Assembly: GCF_027924605.1 (NCBI RefSeq)
Contig: NZ_AP027042.1
Span: 2,643,524 to 2,707,523 of the forward strand
DNA: 64,000 nucleotides
Direction of reading: 5' to 3'
From: Dyella sp. GSA-30
GTDB lineage: Bacteria; Pseudomonadota; Gammaproteobacteria; Xanthomonadales; Rhodanobacteraceae
The notes under the pieces are model-generated. The model did no database searches. It was not told where the DNA came from and worked only from the letters and a program-made list of their open reading frames with translations. The translations under genes and the position numbers were made by a program. Within the stretch, counting starts at the first letter, position 1. Each line of letters opens with the position of its first letter. Positions 26,653 to 36,503 of this stretch are shown piece after piece.

Positions 26653-27921
26653 TCAGGGTTTGAGCATGTCCTTGACGGCATCGTAGTCGCCGTCATTGGG
26701 AGCCGCCGGAACCTGCAGCAGATGGGTCATCAGCGGGTAGACGTCCACGTTCGGAAATTCCTTGACGCGAATGCCTTGCTTGAATGACGGGCCATGCGCG
26801 ATGAAGAGCGCGCGCATCAGCGGATCGGCATTGTCGTAACCGTGCTCGCCCAGGCTCACCTTGCCCTTGCGCTTGGCCAGCGCATCGGTGGTGGCAATAC
26901 GCCAGCCGACATCGGCGAGGCAAAGCAGTTGCGGCACGCGTGCATTGCCGCCATAAGCGAGGCGCTTGGGCACGCGCGTCTTGTCCCAGCATTGCATGTG
27001 CTGCTGCGGCTGTTCGAGCTGTGTTTCGATCCGGGCGAATTCCTTTTGTCCGTGCGGCTTGGGATTGAAACCCGCCAGCACGCCCAGGCTTACCGTATCG
27101 ACATCGTCAACGGCAAACAGCTTGTCCAGCAGGATGCTGTTTTCTTGCGGCACAGCTGCCATGCCGTGGTCGGCCACGACGATGATATTGATGCGATCGA
27201 GCAGCTTGCGCTGCTTCAAGCCGTCCACGAGCTGCGCCAGGGCTGCGTCGGTTTCGCGAATGGCCTGATCGACTTGCGGCGTATCGGGGCCGTATTCGTG
27301 CCCGGCGTGATCGACAGCGTCGAAGTACAGCGTGAGGAAGGTCGGGCGCTGGTCGGCGGGTAGATCGAGCCACGCCAGAACCTGCTCGACGCGTTGCGGT
27401 GGCGTGACCTTGCCGTCGTAAGGCTTCCAGTAATCAGGGTGGTGCCCCTGGATGTCCGACTCCGAGCCCGGCCAGAACATCGTGGCGCTCTTCATGCCGT
27501 GCTCGCGCACGGTTTCCCATAGCGGCATGCCTTCGTCCCACCAGCGACGATCGGCGACCGCTTCGCGATTGCCCAGCGAAAACTTGCCCAGCACCGGGTC
27601 GGTCATCGTGTTGTTGACGATGCCGTGATGATCCGGGCGCAGGCCGGTGACGATGGTGTAGTGGTTGGGGAAGGTCAGCGACGGGAAGGAAGGTTCCATC
27701 GCGTCGGCGTGGACGCCGCTCTGCGCCAGCATGGCGAGCGTCGGGCTGATGCCGCGGTCGAAGTAGTTGGCGCGATAACCGTCGATGGAGATCAGCAGCA
27801 GCGGGGCAGGTGCGGCGGAGGCCGTAGTGGACGTGTTAGCGGGCGGCAGGGCGGGCGAAACGGCACAACCGGTGCTGAATGCCACAGTGGCAAGCAACAC
27901 CGCGCGAAACAGGAATTTCAT
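26653..27921 (-). CDS. Nucleotide pyrophosphatase/phosphodiesterase (NPP family) lipoprotein
   Basis: 422 residues. A lipobox STGC (Cys19) makes it a probable periplasmic lipoprotein. The alkaline-phosphatase-superfamily metal site is visible: D47 in LISIDGYR, nucleophile T83 in FPSLTFPNHYTIVTGL, DAVDHAGHEYGP and VADHGM. This pattern matches bacterial NPPs such as the Xanthomonas enzyme that hydrolyses nucleotide diesters. The exact substrate is not shown. Confidence 0.9.
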   Translation of the reverse strand: MKFLFRAVLLATVAFSTGCAVSPALPPANTSTTASAAPAPLLLISIDGYRANYFDRGISPTLAMLAQSGVHADAMEPSFPSLTFPNHYTIVTGLRPDHHGIVNNTMTDPVLGKFSLGNREAVADRRWWDEGMPLWETVREHGMKSATMFWPGSESDIQGHHPDYWKPYDGKVTPPQRVEQVLAWLDLPADQRPTFLTLYFDAVDHAGHEYGPDTPQVDQAIRETDAALAQLVDGLKQRKLLDRINIIVVADHGMAAVPQENSILLDKLFAVDDVDTVSLGVLAGFNPKPHGQKEFARIETQLEQPQQHMQCWDKTRVPKRLAYGGNARVPQLLCLADVGWRIATTDALAKRKGKVSLGEHGYDNADPLMRALFIAHGPSFKQGIRVKEFPNVDVYPLMTHLLQVPAAPNDGDYDAVKDMLKP

Positions 27922-28006
27922 AGGCGGGTCCGTAAGATTGGCGCAAACAATCCCTCCATGATCGCGTACTCATATGACTATTACACGTCTGGTTACCGCA
28001 GGTCCG

Positions 28007-28432
28007 ATGCCGATCGTTTTTCGGCGCTATTTCTTGCGCGCGCTTGCAGCTTGTCTGTTGCTGGGAGCGGGTCAGGTCCTTGCGCAGACGCAGCCTCCCA
28101 AGACGTCGTCACCGCCGCCCAAGCCTGCGGCACCTGCTCCGCGAGCCATCGTGCCGCCGGCCTCGCAGTATCAGTACCGGCAGGCGCAGCAACAGCAGCA
28201 GGTCACCGATCAATTGCAAAGGCAGCAACAACGTCAACAGCTGCAGCAAGGCATCCAGAACACTGCGCGCTTGCCGAATGCGAATAACCCGGCGTTGTTG
28301 AATCAGGCCGATAACGCGGACAAGGCGAACCAGGATCGCTATCGGGCGCAGCAGCAGGATCTATTGGATCGTTATCAGAATGCGGCGACGCCGCCCCCGG
28401 TGACTGCGCCAGCGCGGAGTAGTTCGCGATAG
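28007..28432 (+). CDS. Exported Gln-rich low-complexity protein
   Basis: 141 residues from the ATG at 28007 (an earlier ATG at 27974 is possible). A signal peptide ends at QVLA-QTQPP. The mature part begins with a Pro/Lys/Ser stretch, then a glutamine-rich helix (QYRQAQQQQQVTDQLQRQQQ) likely to form a coiled coil, then a tail with DRYRAQQQDLLDRYQ. No family recognised. Confidence 0.7.
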   Translation: MPIVFRRYFLRALAACLLLGAGQVLAQTQPPKTSSPPPKPAAPAPRAIVPPASQYQYRQAQQQQQVTDQLQRQQQRQQLQQGIQNTARLPNANNPALLNQADNADKANQDRYRAQQQDLLDRYQNAATPPPVTAPARSSSR

Positions 28433-28450
28433 GTTTCGCTGAGGACTTAA

Positions 28451-28512
28451 AGCCCCCCGCACCCCAACCCTCTCCCCCGGCGTAGCCAGGGGAGAGGGTT
28501 GGGGTGCGGGGC
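28451..28512. repeat. Long palindromic element, possible bidirectional terminator
   Basis: About 23 bp of near-perfect stem, CCCCGCACCCCAACCCTCTC pairing with its mirror, around CGGCGTAGCC. It lies exactly between two convergent genes. Same family as the 6286 and 42086 elements. Confidence 0.8.
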
Positions 28513-28534
28513 TGGGTGCTCGCAGCAGCCTTTC

Positions 28535-29059
28535 CTATTGAGCAGCAGCACGCCCGCCAAACAAATCCCCACGCGCTACCTGATCCTCCATCGCCAGCAA
28601 CCAGCGCTTGGTCGGCAGACCGCCACCGAAACCGGTGAGGCTGCCGTTGGCGCCAATGACGCGGTGGCAGGGCAGAATGATGGGTAGTGGATTGCGTCCG
28701 TTGGCGGCACCTACAGCACGTACCGCCAGCGGTTGGCCGATGCGCTGGGCGAGCTGGCCGTAGCTGATGGTGCTGGCATAGGAGATGTTCGCCAGGGCAT
28801 TCCATACTTCGCATTGAAACGGCGTACCCAGGGGGCGTAACGGCAGGTCGAACGCCTGGCGCATGCCAGCGAAATATTCCTCCAGCTGTTCCCGTGCAAA
28901 GGCCACCGCATCGCTATTGCGAACCCAGTCGCTGCCCATGGCTTTCGGATGCCGTTCCCGTTCGAACCAGACCTGGCGCAGGCATTCCCCATCGGCCACC
29001 AGGCGCAGCCGACCGACGGGGCTGGGCATATCGTCGTAGTAGATCGTTGTCGAGGTCAT
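28535..29059 (-). CDS. ogt: Methylated-DNA-[protein]-cysteine S-methyltransferase
   Basis: Repairs O6-alkylguanine by taking the alkyl group onto its own cysteine. 174 residues; the acceptor is C131 in LPIILPCHRVIG, with the arginine-finger helix in SYGQLAQRIG and the HTH part ANGRNPLP. The ATG at 29057-29059 overlaps the stop of the upstream Ada-AlkA gene (ATGA), so the two are translationally coupled. The longer open frame to 29281 is not needed. Confidence 0.95.
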   Translation of the reverse strand: MTSTTIYYDDMPSPVGRLRLVADGECLRQVWFERERHPKAMGSDWVRNSDAVAFAREQLEEYFAGMRQAFDLPLRPLGTPFQCEVWNALANISYASTISYGQLAQRIGQPLAVRAVGAANGRNPLPIILPCHRVIGANGSLTGFGGGLPTKRWLLAMEDQVARGDLFGGRAAAQ

Positions 29060-30567
29060 GCAGTCGCCTTCTTGGTTTGCATGGCGGCATCGGTTGCCGC
29101 GCGCCACAGATGCATCACGGTATAGGCGCGCCAGGGCCGCCAGGCTTGCGCGCGTTCGGTCAGTGCCTTCGTGCTCAACGCATCGCCACCATCGGCCGCG
29201 ATGCGGCGCAGGATCAGGTCGGCGGCAGGGAATGCATCGGGGTGGCTCAACGCACGCATTGCCATGTAGTGAGCCGTCCACTCGCCGATGCCGGGCAACG
29301 CAACCCAGCGTTCGACGAACTCGTCCAGCGATTGTTCGCTGCGAAAATCCACGCGGTTATCCAGCATCGCGCGCGCCATGCCGCGGACGGTGTCGGCGCG
29401 TGCGCGAGTCAGCCCGATCGCGGCCAGATCGGCGTCGACCAGTCGTTCCGGGCCGGGGAACAATCGTTCAAGACCCGGTTGGCCGGGGACATCCAACGCC
29501 ACGCCATAGTGATGCACGATGCGAGAGGCCAGCGTTCTTGCCGCGGCTACCGACACCTGCTGGCCAAGGATCGCGCGCACGGCAATTTCGAAGCCATCCC
29601 AGCCGCCGGGCAGCCGCAGGCCCGGATATTTGCGCAGCATCGGTTTCAACAGGCGATCGCCGCGCAGGCTGTCGCTGATCGCCTGCGGATCGGCATCCAG
29701 ATCGAACATGCGGCGCAACCGGCCGATCACATGCAGCATGTGTTGCGGCTGCGGGCAATGCAGCTGCAGTTGCAGGGCCGGCTCGCCGCCAGGCCATGCA
29801 CTCAGGCGCAACCAGCCCGGTGCGTCAGCGTCACCGAACACGCGCGAATAACTGTGCTCGTCGACCACTTCCACGCCAGGCAGCGCACGCCCGCGCAGAA
29901 ACGCCAGGATCGCGGCAAAGTCGTACGGTGGCCGATAACCCATGCGCAGCACCAGCGCTTCGCCGGGCGCCGCGCGTGGGTGCCGTCGCAGTTCTCGCGG
30001 GGACATCCGGTTGGCTTGCAGGAACGCGGTATTGAACCTGCGCAAACTGCCAAAGCCCGAGGCCATGGCCACCTCGGTGATCGGCATGGCCGTCTCGGTC
30101 AGCAACTGCTTGGCGAACAACAGACGCCGCGTCGTGTGCACATGAATCGGTGGCGCACCGAGCTTGTCGACGAACAGGCGGCGTAGCTGGCGCGAACCAA
30201 CGCCGACGCGTTGTGCAAGGTCTTCCAGCGACAAGCTCTCCAGCTCGCCGTGCTCGATCAGCTTCAAGGCACGCGCGACCACGTGGTCGCCATGCCGCCA
30301 GCTGTCGTTGCCCGGCGAAAGCTCGGGTCGACAACGCAGGCAGGGGCGAAACCCGGCTGCCTCGGCGGCAGCCGCCGTGGCGTAGTAGCGAATGTTCTGC
30401 GGCTTGGGAGACGGTGCCGGGCATACCGGTCGGCAATAGATGCCGGTGCTGGTCACGGCGGTAAAAAACAGGCCGTCAAAGCGCATGTCCCGGCTCATCC
30501 TGGCCTGGTCGCAGATCTGCCGATCGAGCGGTATCGGACTGCTGGGGATGGTCGGTCGAGTGTCCAT
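29056..30567 (-). CDS. alkA: Ada-type regulator fused to AlkA DNA glycosylase
   Basis: 503 residues in three parts. Residues 20-90 are the Ada metal-binding domain with C45, C49, C76 and C79 (YCRPVC and CLRC), which in Ada accepts methyl from phosphotriesters. Residues about 95-195 are an AraC-type HTH ([16 protein letters not shown]). Residues about 205-495 are AlkA: an N-terminal domain, then helix-hairpin-helix [15 protein letters not shown] and catalytic Asp in FPAADLIL. It removes 3-methyladenine-type lesions and may switch on its own operon. It is divergent from hutU. Confidence 0.94.
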   Translation of the reverse strand: MDTRPTIPSSPIPLDRQICDQARMSRDMRFDGLFFTAVTSTGIYCRPVCPAPSPKPQNIRYYATAAAAEAAGFRPCLRCRPELSPGNDSWRHGDHVVARALKLIEHGELESLSLEDLAQRVGVGSRQLRRLFVDKLGAPPIHVHTTRRLLFAKQLLTETAMPITEVAMASGFGSLRRFNTAFLQANRMSPRELRRHPRAAPGEALVLRMGYRPPYDFAAILAFLRGRALPGVEVVDEHSYSRVFGDADAPGWLRLSAWPGGEPALQLQLHCPQPQHMLHVIGRLRRMFDLDADPQAISDSLRGDRLLKPMLRKYPGLRLPGGWDGFEIAVRAILGQQVSVAAARTLASRIVHHYGVALDVPGQPGLERLFPGPERLVDADLAAIGLTRARADTVRGMARAMLDNRVDFRSEQSLDEFVERWVALPGIGEWTAHYMAMRALSHPDAFPAADLILRRIAADGGDALSTKALTERAQAWRPWRAYTVMHLWRAATDAAMQTKKATA

Positions 30568-30726
30568 GAAAGCAAGGCTAGCACTGGCGGCTCACCGGTA
30601 CTGGCCGTTTTCGGACATCAATGTTGGACAGGGCCGGAGCACCCTTTTGGCGCGGTGCAGATGGCAGCTTATGCCGGCGATGTTCATAATCGGAGGTCTG
30701 TTCCGCCGTTCCCAAGGCCAGTTCGC

Positions 30727-32397
30727 ATGAATGCTCCCACGCGTATCGACACCACCCGCAGCATCCGCGCCCCACGCGGTACCGAGCTGTCCTGCAAGAG
30801 TTGGCTCAGCGAAGCACCGTTTCGCATGCTGCAGAACAACCTGGACCCGGAGGTGGCGGAAAACCCCGCCGAACTGGTCGTCTATGGCGGTATCGGTCGC
30901 GCGGCACGCAACTGGGAGTGCTTCGACGCGATCCTGCGCGCCTTGCGCGATCTCAACGACGACGAAACGCTGCTGGTGCAATCGGGTAAGCCCGTGGGCG
31001 TGTTTCCCTCGCACGTGGATGCGCCGCGCGTATTGATTGCCAATTCCAACCTGGTGCCGGCATGGGCCAACTGGGAACACTTCAACGAGCTCGACCGCAA
31101 GGGCCTGATGATGTACGGCCAGATGACGGCCGGTTCGTGGATCTATATCGGCTCGCAGGGCATCGTGCAGGGCACCTACGAAACCTTTGTCGAGATGGGA
31201 CGCCAGCACTACGGCGGCAGCCTCAAGGGCAAATGGATTCTCACCGCCGGCCTGGGCGGCATGGGCGGCGCGCAGCCGCTGGCGGCCAGCCTGGCCGGTG
31301 CGTCGTCGCTGACGATCGAATGCCAGCAGAGCCGCATCGATTTCCGTCTGAAGACGCGCTACATCGATGGACAGGCGACTGATCTCGACGACGCGCTGGC
31401 GCGTATTGCCAGGTACACCGCCGAAGGGCGCGCCGTATCGGTGGCGCTACTCGGGAACGCCGCCGATGTTCTGCCGGAGCTGGTCCGTCGCGGCGTGCGT
31501 CCGGACGCGGTGACCGACCAGACCAGTGCGCACGATCCGGTCAACGGCTATCTGCCCACAGACTGGACGGTGGAGGCGTGGTTCGAGCGGCGCAAGAGCG
31601 ACCCGGCCGGTACCGCCAAGGCGGCCAAGCAATCCATGCGCAAGCATGTCGAGGCGATGCTCGCTTTCCATAAGCAGGGCATTCCGACCTTCGATTATGG
31701 TAACAATATCCGTCAAATGGCCAAGGACGAAGGCTGTGCCGATGCATTTGCTTTCCCGGGTTTCGTGCCCGCCTTCGTGCGGCCGCTGTTCTGCCGCGGT
31801 GTGGGGCCGTTCCGTTGGGTAGCGCTCTCCGGCGATCCGGAGGACATCTACAAGACGGACCAGAAAGTAAAGGAGTTGATTCCGGACGATCCGCATCTGC
31901 ACAACTGGCTGGACATGGCGCGCGAGCGCATCAGTTTCCAGGGTTTGCCGGCGCGCATCTGCTGGGTAGGTCTGGGGCAGCGGCACAAGCTGGGTCTGGC
32001 GTTCAACGAGATGGTTCGCAAGGGTGAGCTCAAGGCGCCGGTGGTTATCGGCCGCGATCACCTCGATTCCGGCTCGGTCGCCAGCCCCAATCGCGAAACC
32101 GAGGCGATGCGCGACGGCAGCGATGCGGTCAGCGACTGGCCGCTGCTCAACGCCATGCTCAATACCGCCGGAGGCGCGACCTGGGTCAGCCTGCATCATG
32201 GTGGTGGCGTGGGCATGGGTTACTCGCAGCATTCCGGCGTGGTGATCGTCTGTGACGGCAGCGAAGCGGCCGACCGGCGTATCGCCCGCGTCCTTTGGAA
32301 CGATCCCGCGACCGGCGTGATGCGTCACGCCGATGCCGGCTATGACACGGCCGTCCAATGCGCCAAAGAACAGGGACTCAAACTGCCGATGCTTTGA
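30727..32397 (+). CDS. hutU: Urocanate hydratase
   Basis: Second step of histidine breakdown: urocanate plus water to imidazolonepropionate, using tightly bound NAD+. 556 residues, the usual length. Family signatures include [20 protein letters not shown] (NAD site), TDQTSAHDP and [14 protein letters not shown], with [13 protein letters not shown] near the end. The start at 30727 gives the family N-terminus [10 protein letters not shown] shortly after. It is 14 kb from hutI and 11 kb from hutF; hutH is not in the window. Confidence 0.97.
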   Translation: MNAPTRIDTTRSIRAPRGTELSCKSWLSEAPFRMLQNNLDPEVAENPAELVVYGGIGRAARNWECFDAILRALRDLNDDETLLVQSGKPVGVFPSHVDAPRVLIANSNLVPAWANWEHFNELDRKGLMMYGQMTAGSWIYIGSQGIVQGTYETFVEMGRQHYGGSLKGKWILTAGLGGMGGAQPLAASLAGASSLTIECQQSRIDFRLKTRYIDGQATDLDDALARIARYTAEGRAVSVALLGNAADVLPELVRRGVRPDAVTDQTSAHDPVNGYLPTDWTVEAWFERRKSDPAGTAKAAKQSMRKHVEAMLAFHKQGIPTFDYGNNIRQMAKDEGCADAFAFPGFVPAFVRPLFCRGVGPFRWVALSGDPEDIYKTDQKVKELIPDDPHLHNWLDMARERISFQGLPARICWVGLGQRHKLGLAFNEMVRKGELKAPVVIGRDHLDSGSVASPNRETEAMRDGSDAVSDWPLLNAMLNTAGGATWVSLHHGGGVGMGYSQHSGVVIVCDGSEAADRRIARVLWNDPATGVMRHADAGYDTAVQCAKEQGLKLPML

Positions 32398-32529
32398 TCG
32401 GCGCTCGCGTGCGGAGCGCCGCCATCGGCGGTTCCCGCATGTATACGCAGACAAAGTACATCGATCTGCCTTCGTTGTCGGGTAAGGGTCACGTGAATTC
32501 CGGTGTCGTTCGCGGCACCGGGGTACGAT

Positions 32530-32585
32530 CGGTCATAGGACCTTCTATGACCGGAAACCCGGCAGGAGGTCACAGGGCCTCTTGC
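32530..32585 (+). promoter_or_regulatory. Two-hairpin leader before the di-iron enzyme gene
   Basis: Hairpin 1: CGGTCATAG (32530-32538) with CTATGACCG (32545-32553), nine perfect pairs. Hairpin 2: GCAGGAGG (32562-32569) with CCTCTTGC (32578-32585), one G-T pair. An AAGGAG ribosome-binding site follows at about 32597. I recognise no known riboswitch. Confidence 0.4.
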
Positions 32586-32610
32586 TACCGACTCGGAAGG
32601 AGATAGCAAT

Positions 32611-33387
32611 ATGAACGTTCGCTTCGAACGCACAGGCCCGTTGATGGAACTGTCCAGCTACCCGCAATGGGCGCAGGACATGGTGATGGAGTGTGAGGAG
32701 GCCAAGCAGGGGGTGGTCGACCACGAGATCTGGCCGGCCATGTGCGAGGGCAAGCTCGGCGCCACCGGCACCCGCCATTTCATGGTCGGCGTGTGGCCGG
32801 TGATCGAGCGATTCCCGGGCTATATGGCCATGAACCTGCTCAAGACCCGCTTTGGCCGCAGCCCGGGCGACAATATGGCCCGCCGCTGGCTGGTCCGAAA
32901 CATCCGTGTGGAGCAAAATCACGCCGAACATTGGCTCAGCTGGGCCGAGGGGGCGGGTGTGTCCAGGGAAGAGGTGCTGACCGGCCAGGCGCCGCACGGT
33001 TCGGAAACGCTTGCACGCTGGTGTGAAGAAATCAGCAGTCACGGACCCCTGGCTGCCGGTATGGTAGCCACCAACTATGCCGTGGAGGGTGCCACGGGCG
33101 AATGGTCCCAATTGGTGTATGCAAGCGCCGCCTACGCGGACAGCATGCCGGCACCGACCAGGACCAAAAGCCTGCGTTGGTTGCAGTTACATGCCGCCTA
33201 TGACGACACTCATCCCTGGGAAGCGTTGGAGATTGTCTGTACGCTGGCCGGGGCATCGCCATCTTCGGCTGAAGCTGCCTATCTTGGGGAGTGCGTGCGT
33301 CGCAGTTATGTAAGTATGCGCATCACGCTGGATAGGTGTATGGATGTGCATCGCGATCCGTGGGCGGTTAGCGAGGCTGCTGCGTGA
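32611..33387 (+). CDS. Haem-oxygenase-like di-iron enzyme (TenA/CADD-related)
   Basis: 258 residues, all-helical, of the group often annotated TenA-family regulator or iron-containing redox enzyme. Likely metal residues are E101 and H107 (EQNHAEHW), E159 (YAVEGATGEW), and H194, D198 and H201 (HAAYDDTHPWE). The H-x3-D-x2-H spacing is like that of CADD and other haem-oxygenase-like di-iron proteins. Chemistry is probably an oxygen-dependent transformation, substrate unknown. AAGGAG with good spacing precedes the ATG. It stands alone after hutU with a structured leader. Confidence 0.78.
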   Translation: MNVRFERTGPLMELSSYPQWAQDMVMECEEAKQGVVDHEIWPAMCEGKLGATGTRHFMVGVWPVIERFPGYMAMNLLKTRFGRSPGDNMARRWLVRNIRVEQNHAEHWLSWAEGAGVSREEVLTGQAPHGSETLARWCEEISSHGPLAAGMVATNYAVEGATGEWSQLVYASAAYADSMPAPTRTKSLRWLQLHAAYDDTHPWEALEIVCTLAGASPSSAEAAYLGECVRRSYVSMRITLDRCMDVHRDPWAVSEAAA

Positions 33388-33453
33388 CGAGTGTGTGAAG
33401 GGGCGATACGCATCGGCCGGTTTGCGGTGTAACGACAATGGAAACAGGACGCG

Positions 33454-36201
33454 ATGCGTAACGTCCAAGACGCAGTACAAAAACCGTTGTCTCGACGCTT
33501 GATGCCGCTGGTCTATGCGCTGGCCGGCATCATGGCGTTAGTGCTTGCCTTGACCTGGGGGGCGCTGCAAGTTCAGGTCACTCTCGCCGGTTTCCTCAAC
33601 GGCGAGAGTATTTGGTCGAAGGCGCAGAAGCAGGCCGTGATCGACCTGGACAACTACGCGGTCGATGGACATGCCGAATCGCTGGAAAGTTTCCGGCGAA
33701 ACTATGATGTGCTTAGATCCGATCGCGCGGCCCGCGATGCGATCGACAGCGGCAAATTCGACCACCAGCAGGTCACCAACGATTTTCTGCGCGGCAGCGT
33801 CATTCCCGAAGCCATCCCGGGCATGATCTTCATGCTCCAGTATGTGTCCAACGCGCCCTATATGAACGAGGCGCTGAGCGCCTGGCGCTCGGTCGACAAG
33901 CCCATCGAAGAACTGAGCAGCATCGCTGACGAGTTGCAACACGGCTACCAGAGCGGTGGCGTTTCCGAAGCGGAAGTGACCCGTCAGCGCGGCCGCATCA
34001 ACGAGCTGAGTACGTTTATCGAGCCACGTGCAAACCGCTTTTCGCTGGAGATCGCGCACGGCGCGGCCTGGCTCGGGCGGGTGCTGTTTATCGGCGTACT
34101 GATCGCCGCTTGCCTGGCTTCGATGCTGTGGCTGCGCATGGCGCGGCGCGTGCTGGTCAATATTCGCGGTACCGAAGAACGTTACCGCCTGTTGTTCGAC
34201 AGCGCCGCCGACGCGATCGTGATGGTCGACGAACACAGTGGGCGCATCCTCGACGTCAATCGCACCGCCGCCCAATGGACCGGACGGAGCATGAGCAGCC
34301 TGATCGGCAGCAGTTTCGCCGATCTGTTCGTGCCGGGCAGTGCGCGTCTCGTCGGTGCATCGGTGATCAGCGCCTTGCATGGGCCTGACGGCCAGGATCG
34401 TCCGGTGGAGACGCAGAGCAGCCTGGCCACATGGGGTGAGCGCTCGGTACGTCAGGCGATCATCCGCGATATCTCCGAGCGCATGGCGATGGAGCAGGAG
34501 CGCCGAGTGGCGGCCGAGGCTCTGGCGAGCGTGGTCGAAGGCATCATCATCGCCGATGCCAAGCGCCTGGTAATCACCGTCAACGCCGCGCATTCGCGTA
34601 TCACCGGGTATTCCGCACAAGCCATGCACAACCGGCCCTTCGATGCCACGCGCTGCCTGCCCAACGGCCAGCCGTTGCCGGAAAGCATCTGGAAGGACAT
34701 CGAAGGCGGTGGCAGCTGGGTCGGCGAAGTACAAAGCCGTCGCCGCGACGGCAGCAGCTATCCCGAATGGCTCAGCATCAGTGCTATCCGCGACACCGAT
34801 GGTGAAGTGCAGCACTACGTGGCGGTATTTACCGATATCACAGCGACCAAGGCCGATCGGCAGCGCCTGGAATACCTGGCGACGCACGATCCGCTGACCG
34901 GCTTGGCCAATCGCGACGAATTCCAGCGTCACTGTGCGCGGGCGATCGATATCGCTACGCGCCAGCACGGTGCGGCGGTGGTGCTGTTCGTCGACCTCGA
35001 CGCGTTCAAGGTCGTCAACGACAGTTATAGCCATGCCATCGGCGATCACCTGCTGGTAAAGGTCGCCGAACGCATCCGCGGCGAGCTGGGCGAGGGCGAT
35101 GTCGCCGGCCGTATCGGTGGTGACGAATTCACCGTGCTGCTGACCGGCCTGCGCACGCGCGAAGAGGCTGCGCCTTTTGCTAACCGGTTGCTAGCACGGC
35201 TGGCGGAGCCGTTGCAGGTGGTCGATTACGAAATCGTACTGAGCGCCAGTATCGGTATCGCGGGCTATCCGCTCGACGGCAGCAACCCGATCACCTTGAT
35301 CACCCATGCCGACGCTGCGATGTACGCGGCAAAGACGGAAGAGCGCAACGCGTATCGCTTCTATACGCCGTTGATGCTCGCCGATGCGCGCAAGCGCCTG
35401 TTGCTGGGTGCCGATCTACGTCTGGCGCTGGCGCGTGGCGAGTTCTATCTGGTCTATCAGCCGAGCATCGACCTGCGCACCGGCCGCATCATCGGCGCCG
35501 AAGCCTTGTTGCGTTGGCGGCATCCAGATCGCGGCGAGCTGATGCCGGACGAATTCATTCCATTGGCCGAAAGCCTGGGACTGATCCGCCGTATCGATGC
35601 CTGGGTGATGCAGGCGGTGTGCAACCAGATCCGCGCGTGGGAGCAGCAACGTCTGCCGCCGATTCGCATTGCCTTCAACGTATCGGCCGGCTCTTTTGGC
35701 CATGCTTCGTTTGCCGAAGCGGCCCGACAGGCATTGCATGCCAGTGGCATTACGGCCGCGCGCCTGCTGATCGAAATTACCGAAAGCACCATTCTCCGAC
35801 AGAGCGAAGAAACCGAGCACACCATGCGCACCTTGCGGTCGCTGGGTATCGGTATTGCGATCGACGATTTCGGTACGGGGTATTCGTCGTTGGCCTATCT
35901 GAAGCTGGCATCGATCGAATACCTGAAAATCGATCGCTCTTTCGTTACCGGGCTGCCGGGCGAGGGCAATGACGTGGCGATCGTCGAGGCGATTCTTGCG
36001 ATCGCCAAGAGCCTGGGGATGGGGACGATCGCCGAGGGCATCGAGACGCAGGAGCAGCACGATTTCCTGTTGCGTGCAGGGTGTCTGGAGGCGCAGGGTT
36101 ATTTGTATTCGCGGCCGGTGGTGCCTGCCGAGATCGAGCGGATGCTGTCGCCGCAGGCGCGGACGTCGCCGCGGTTGCATCTGGTGCCGCCGAAGAAGTG
36201 A
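33454..36201 (+). CDS. Membrane sensor with PAS, GGDEF and EAL domains
   Basis: 915 residues. TM1 is about residues 18-38, a periplasmic sensor region runs to about 205, and TM2 is at about 208-228. Two PAS domains follow (about 240-340 and 350-475). GGDEF is intact at about 554-558 (GRIGGDEF), and EAL is intact near 681 (GAEALLRW) with ESTILR, DDFGTGYSSL and KIDRSF. Both diguanylate cyclase and c-di-GMP phosphodiesterase activities are therefore possible. The inhibitory RxxD site before GGDEF is missing (GEGD). YajQ, a c-di-GMP-binding family, is also in this window. Confidence 0.93.
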   Translation: MRNVQDAVQKPLSRRLMPLVYALAGIMALVLALTWGALQVQVTLAGFLNGESIWSKAQKQAVIDLDNYAVDGHAESLESFRRNYDVLRSDRAARDAIDSGKFDHQQVTNDFLRGSVIPEAIPGMIFMLQYVSNAPYMNEALSAWRSVDKPIEELSSIADELQHGYQSGGVSEAEVTRQRGRINELSTFIEPRANRFSLEIAHGAAWLGRVLFIGVLIAACLASMLWLRMARRVLVNIRGTEERYRLLFDSAADAIVMVDEHSGRILDVNRTAAQWTGRSMSSLIGSSFADLFVPGSARLVGASVISALHGPDGQDRPVETQSSLATWGERSVRQAIIRDISERMAMEQERRVAAEALASVVEGIIIADAKRLVITVNAAHSRITGYSAQAMHNRPFDATRCLPNGQPLPESIWKDIEGGGSWVGEVQSRRRDGSSYPEWLSISAIRDTDGEVQHYVAVFTDITATKADRQRLEYLATHDPLTGLANRDEFQRHCARAIDIATRQHGAAVVLFVDLDAFKVVNDSYSHAIGDHLLVKVAERIRGELGEGDVAGRIGGDEFTVLLTGLRTREEAAPFANRLLARLAEPLQVVDYEIVLSASIGIAGYPLDGSNPITLITHADAAMYAAKTEERNAYRFYTPLMLADARKRLLLGADLRLALARGEFYLVYQPSIDLRTGRIIGAEALLRWRHPDRGELMPDEFIPLAESLGLIRRIDAWVMQAVCNQIRAWEQQRLPPIRIAFNVSAGSFGHASFAEAARQALHASGITAARLLIEITESTILRQSEETEHTMRTLRSLGIGIAIDDFGTGYSSLAYLKLASIEYLKIDRSFVTGLPGEGNDVAIVEAILAIAKSLGMGTIAEGIETQEQHDFLLRAGCLEAQGYLYSRPVVPAEIERMLSPQARTSPRLHLVPPKK

Positions 36202-36279
36202 TGGTCTGGTGGTTAGCTGACTTCTCGTTCTCGTCATTCCTGCATAGGCCAGCATGGTTCCCCCCATTCTTCCAAACCT

Positions 36280-36310
36280 CGTCATCCCCGCGAAGGCGGG
36301 GATCCAGTGG
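36280..36310. repeat. REP-type repeat, family A variant
   Basis: CGTCATCCCCGC then GCGGGGATCCAGTGG, a variant with altered stem bases. Confidence 0.7.
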
Positions 36311-36409
36311 CTTCGGTGGTAGGTTGTCGCGAGAGCGTCTGTCGCTCTGGTTCTGCGCTTAGGCTAGAAAGTCGCCTTCGGCGTGTTTCGCCGACTTGCC
36401 GGTCGCCGA

Positions 36410-36503
36410 GTTACTTTCTTTGCTTATCCACGCACGCAGTGCGAACGGCGTTAGCCGGCCCGAAGGGCGGAGGGCCGCAAGGCCCGGAGTAAAGAAAGCT
36501 AAC
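36410..36503 (+). mobile_element. MITE-like palindromic element, copy 1
   Basis: Ends GTTACTTTCTTTGC and GTAAAGAAAGCTAAC are near inverted repeats. The right interior reads GGGCGGAGGGCCGCAAGGCC. No transposase is present. Confidence 0.5.

Noticed and set aside
32398-32610. TPP riboswitch before the TenA-like gene
   Set aside because: The CUGAGA and related conserved core sequences are missing; only two simple hairpins are visible.
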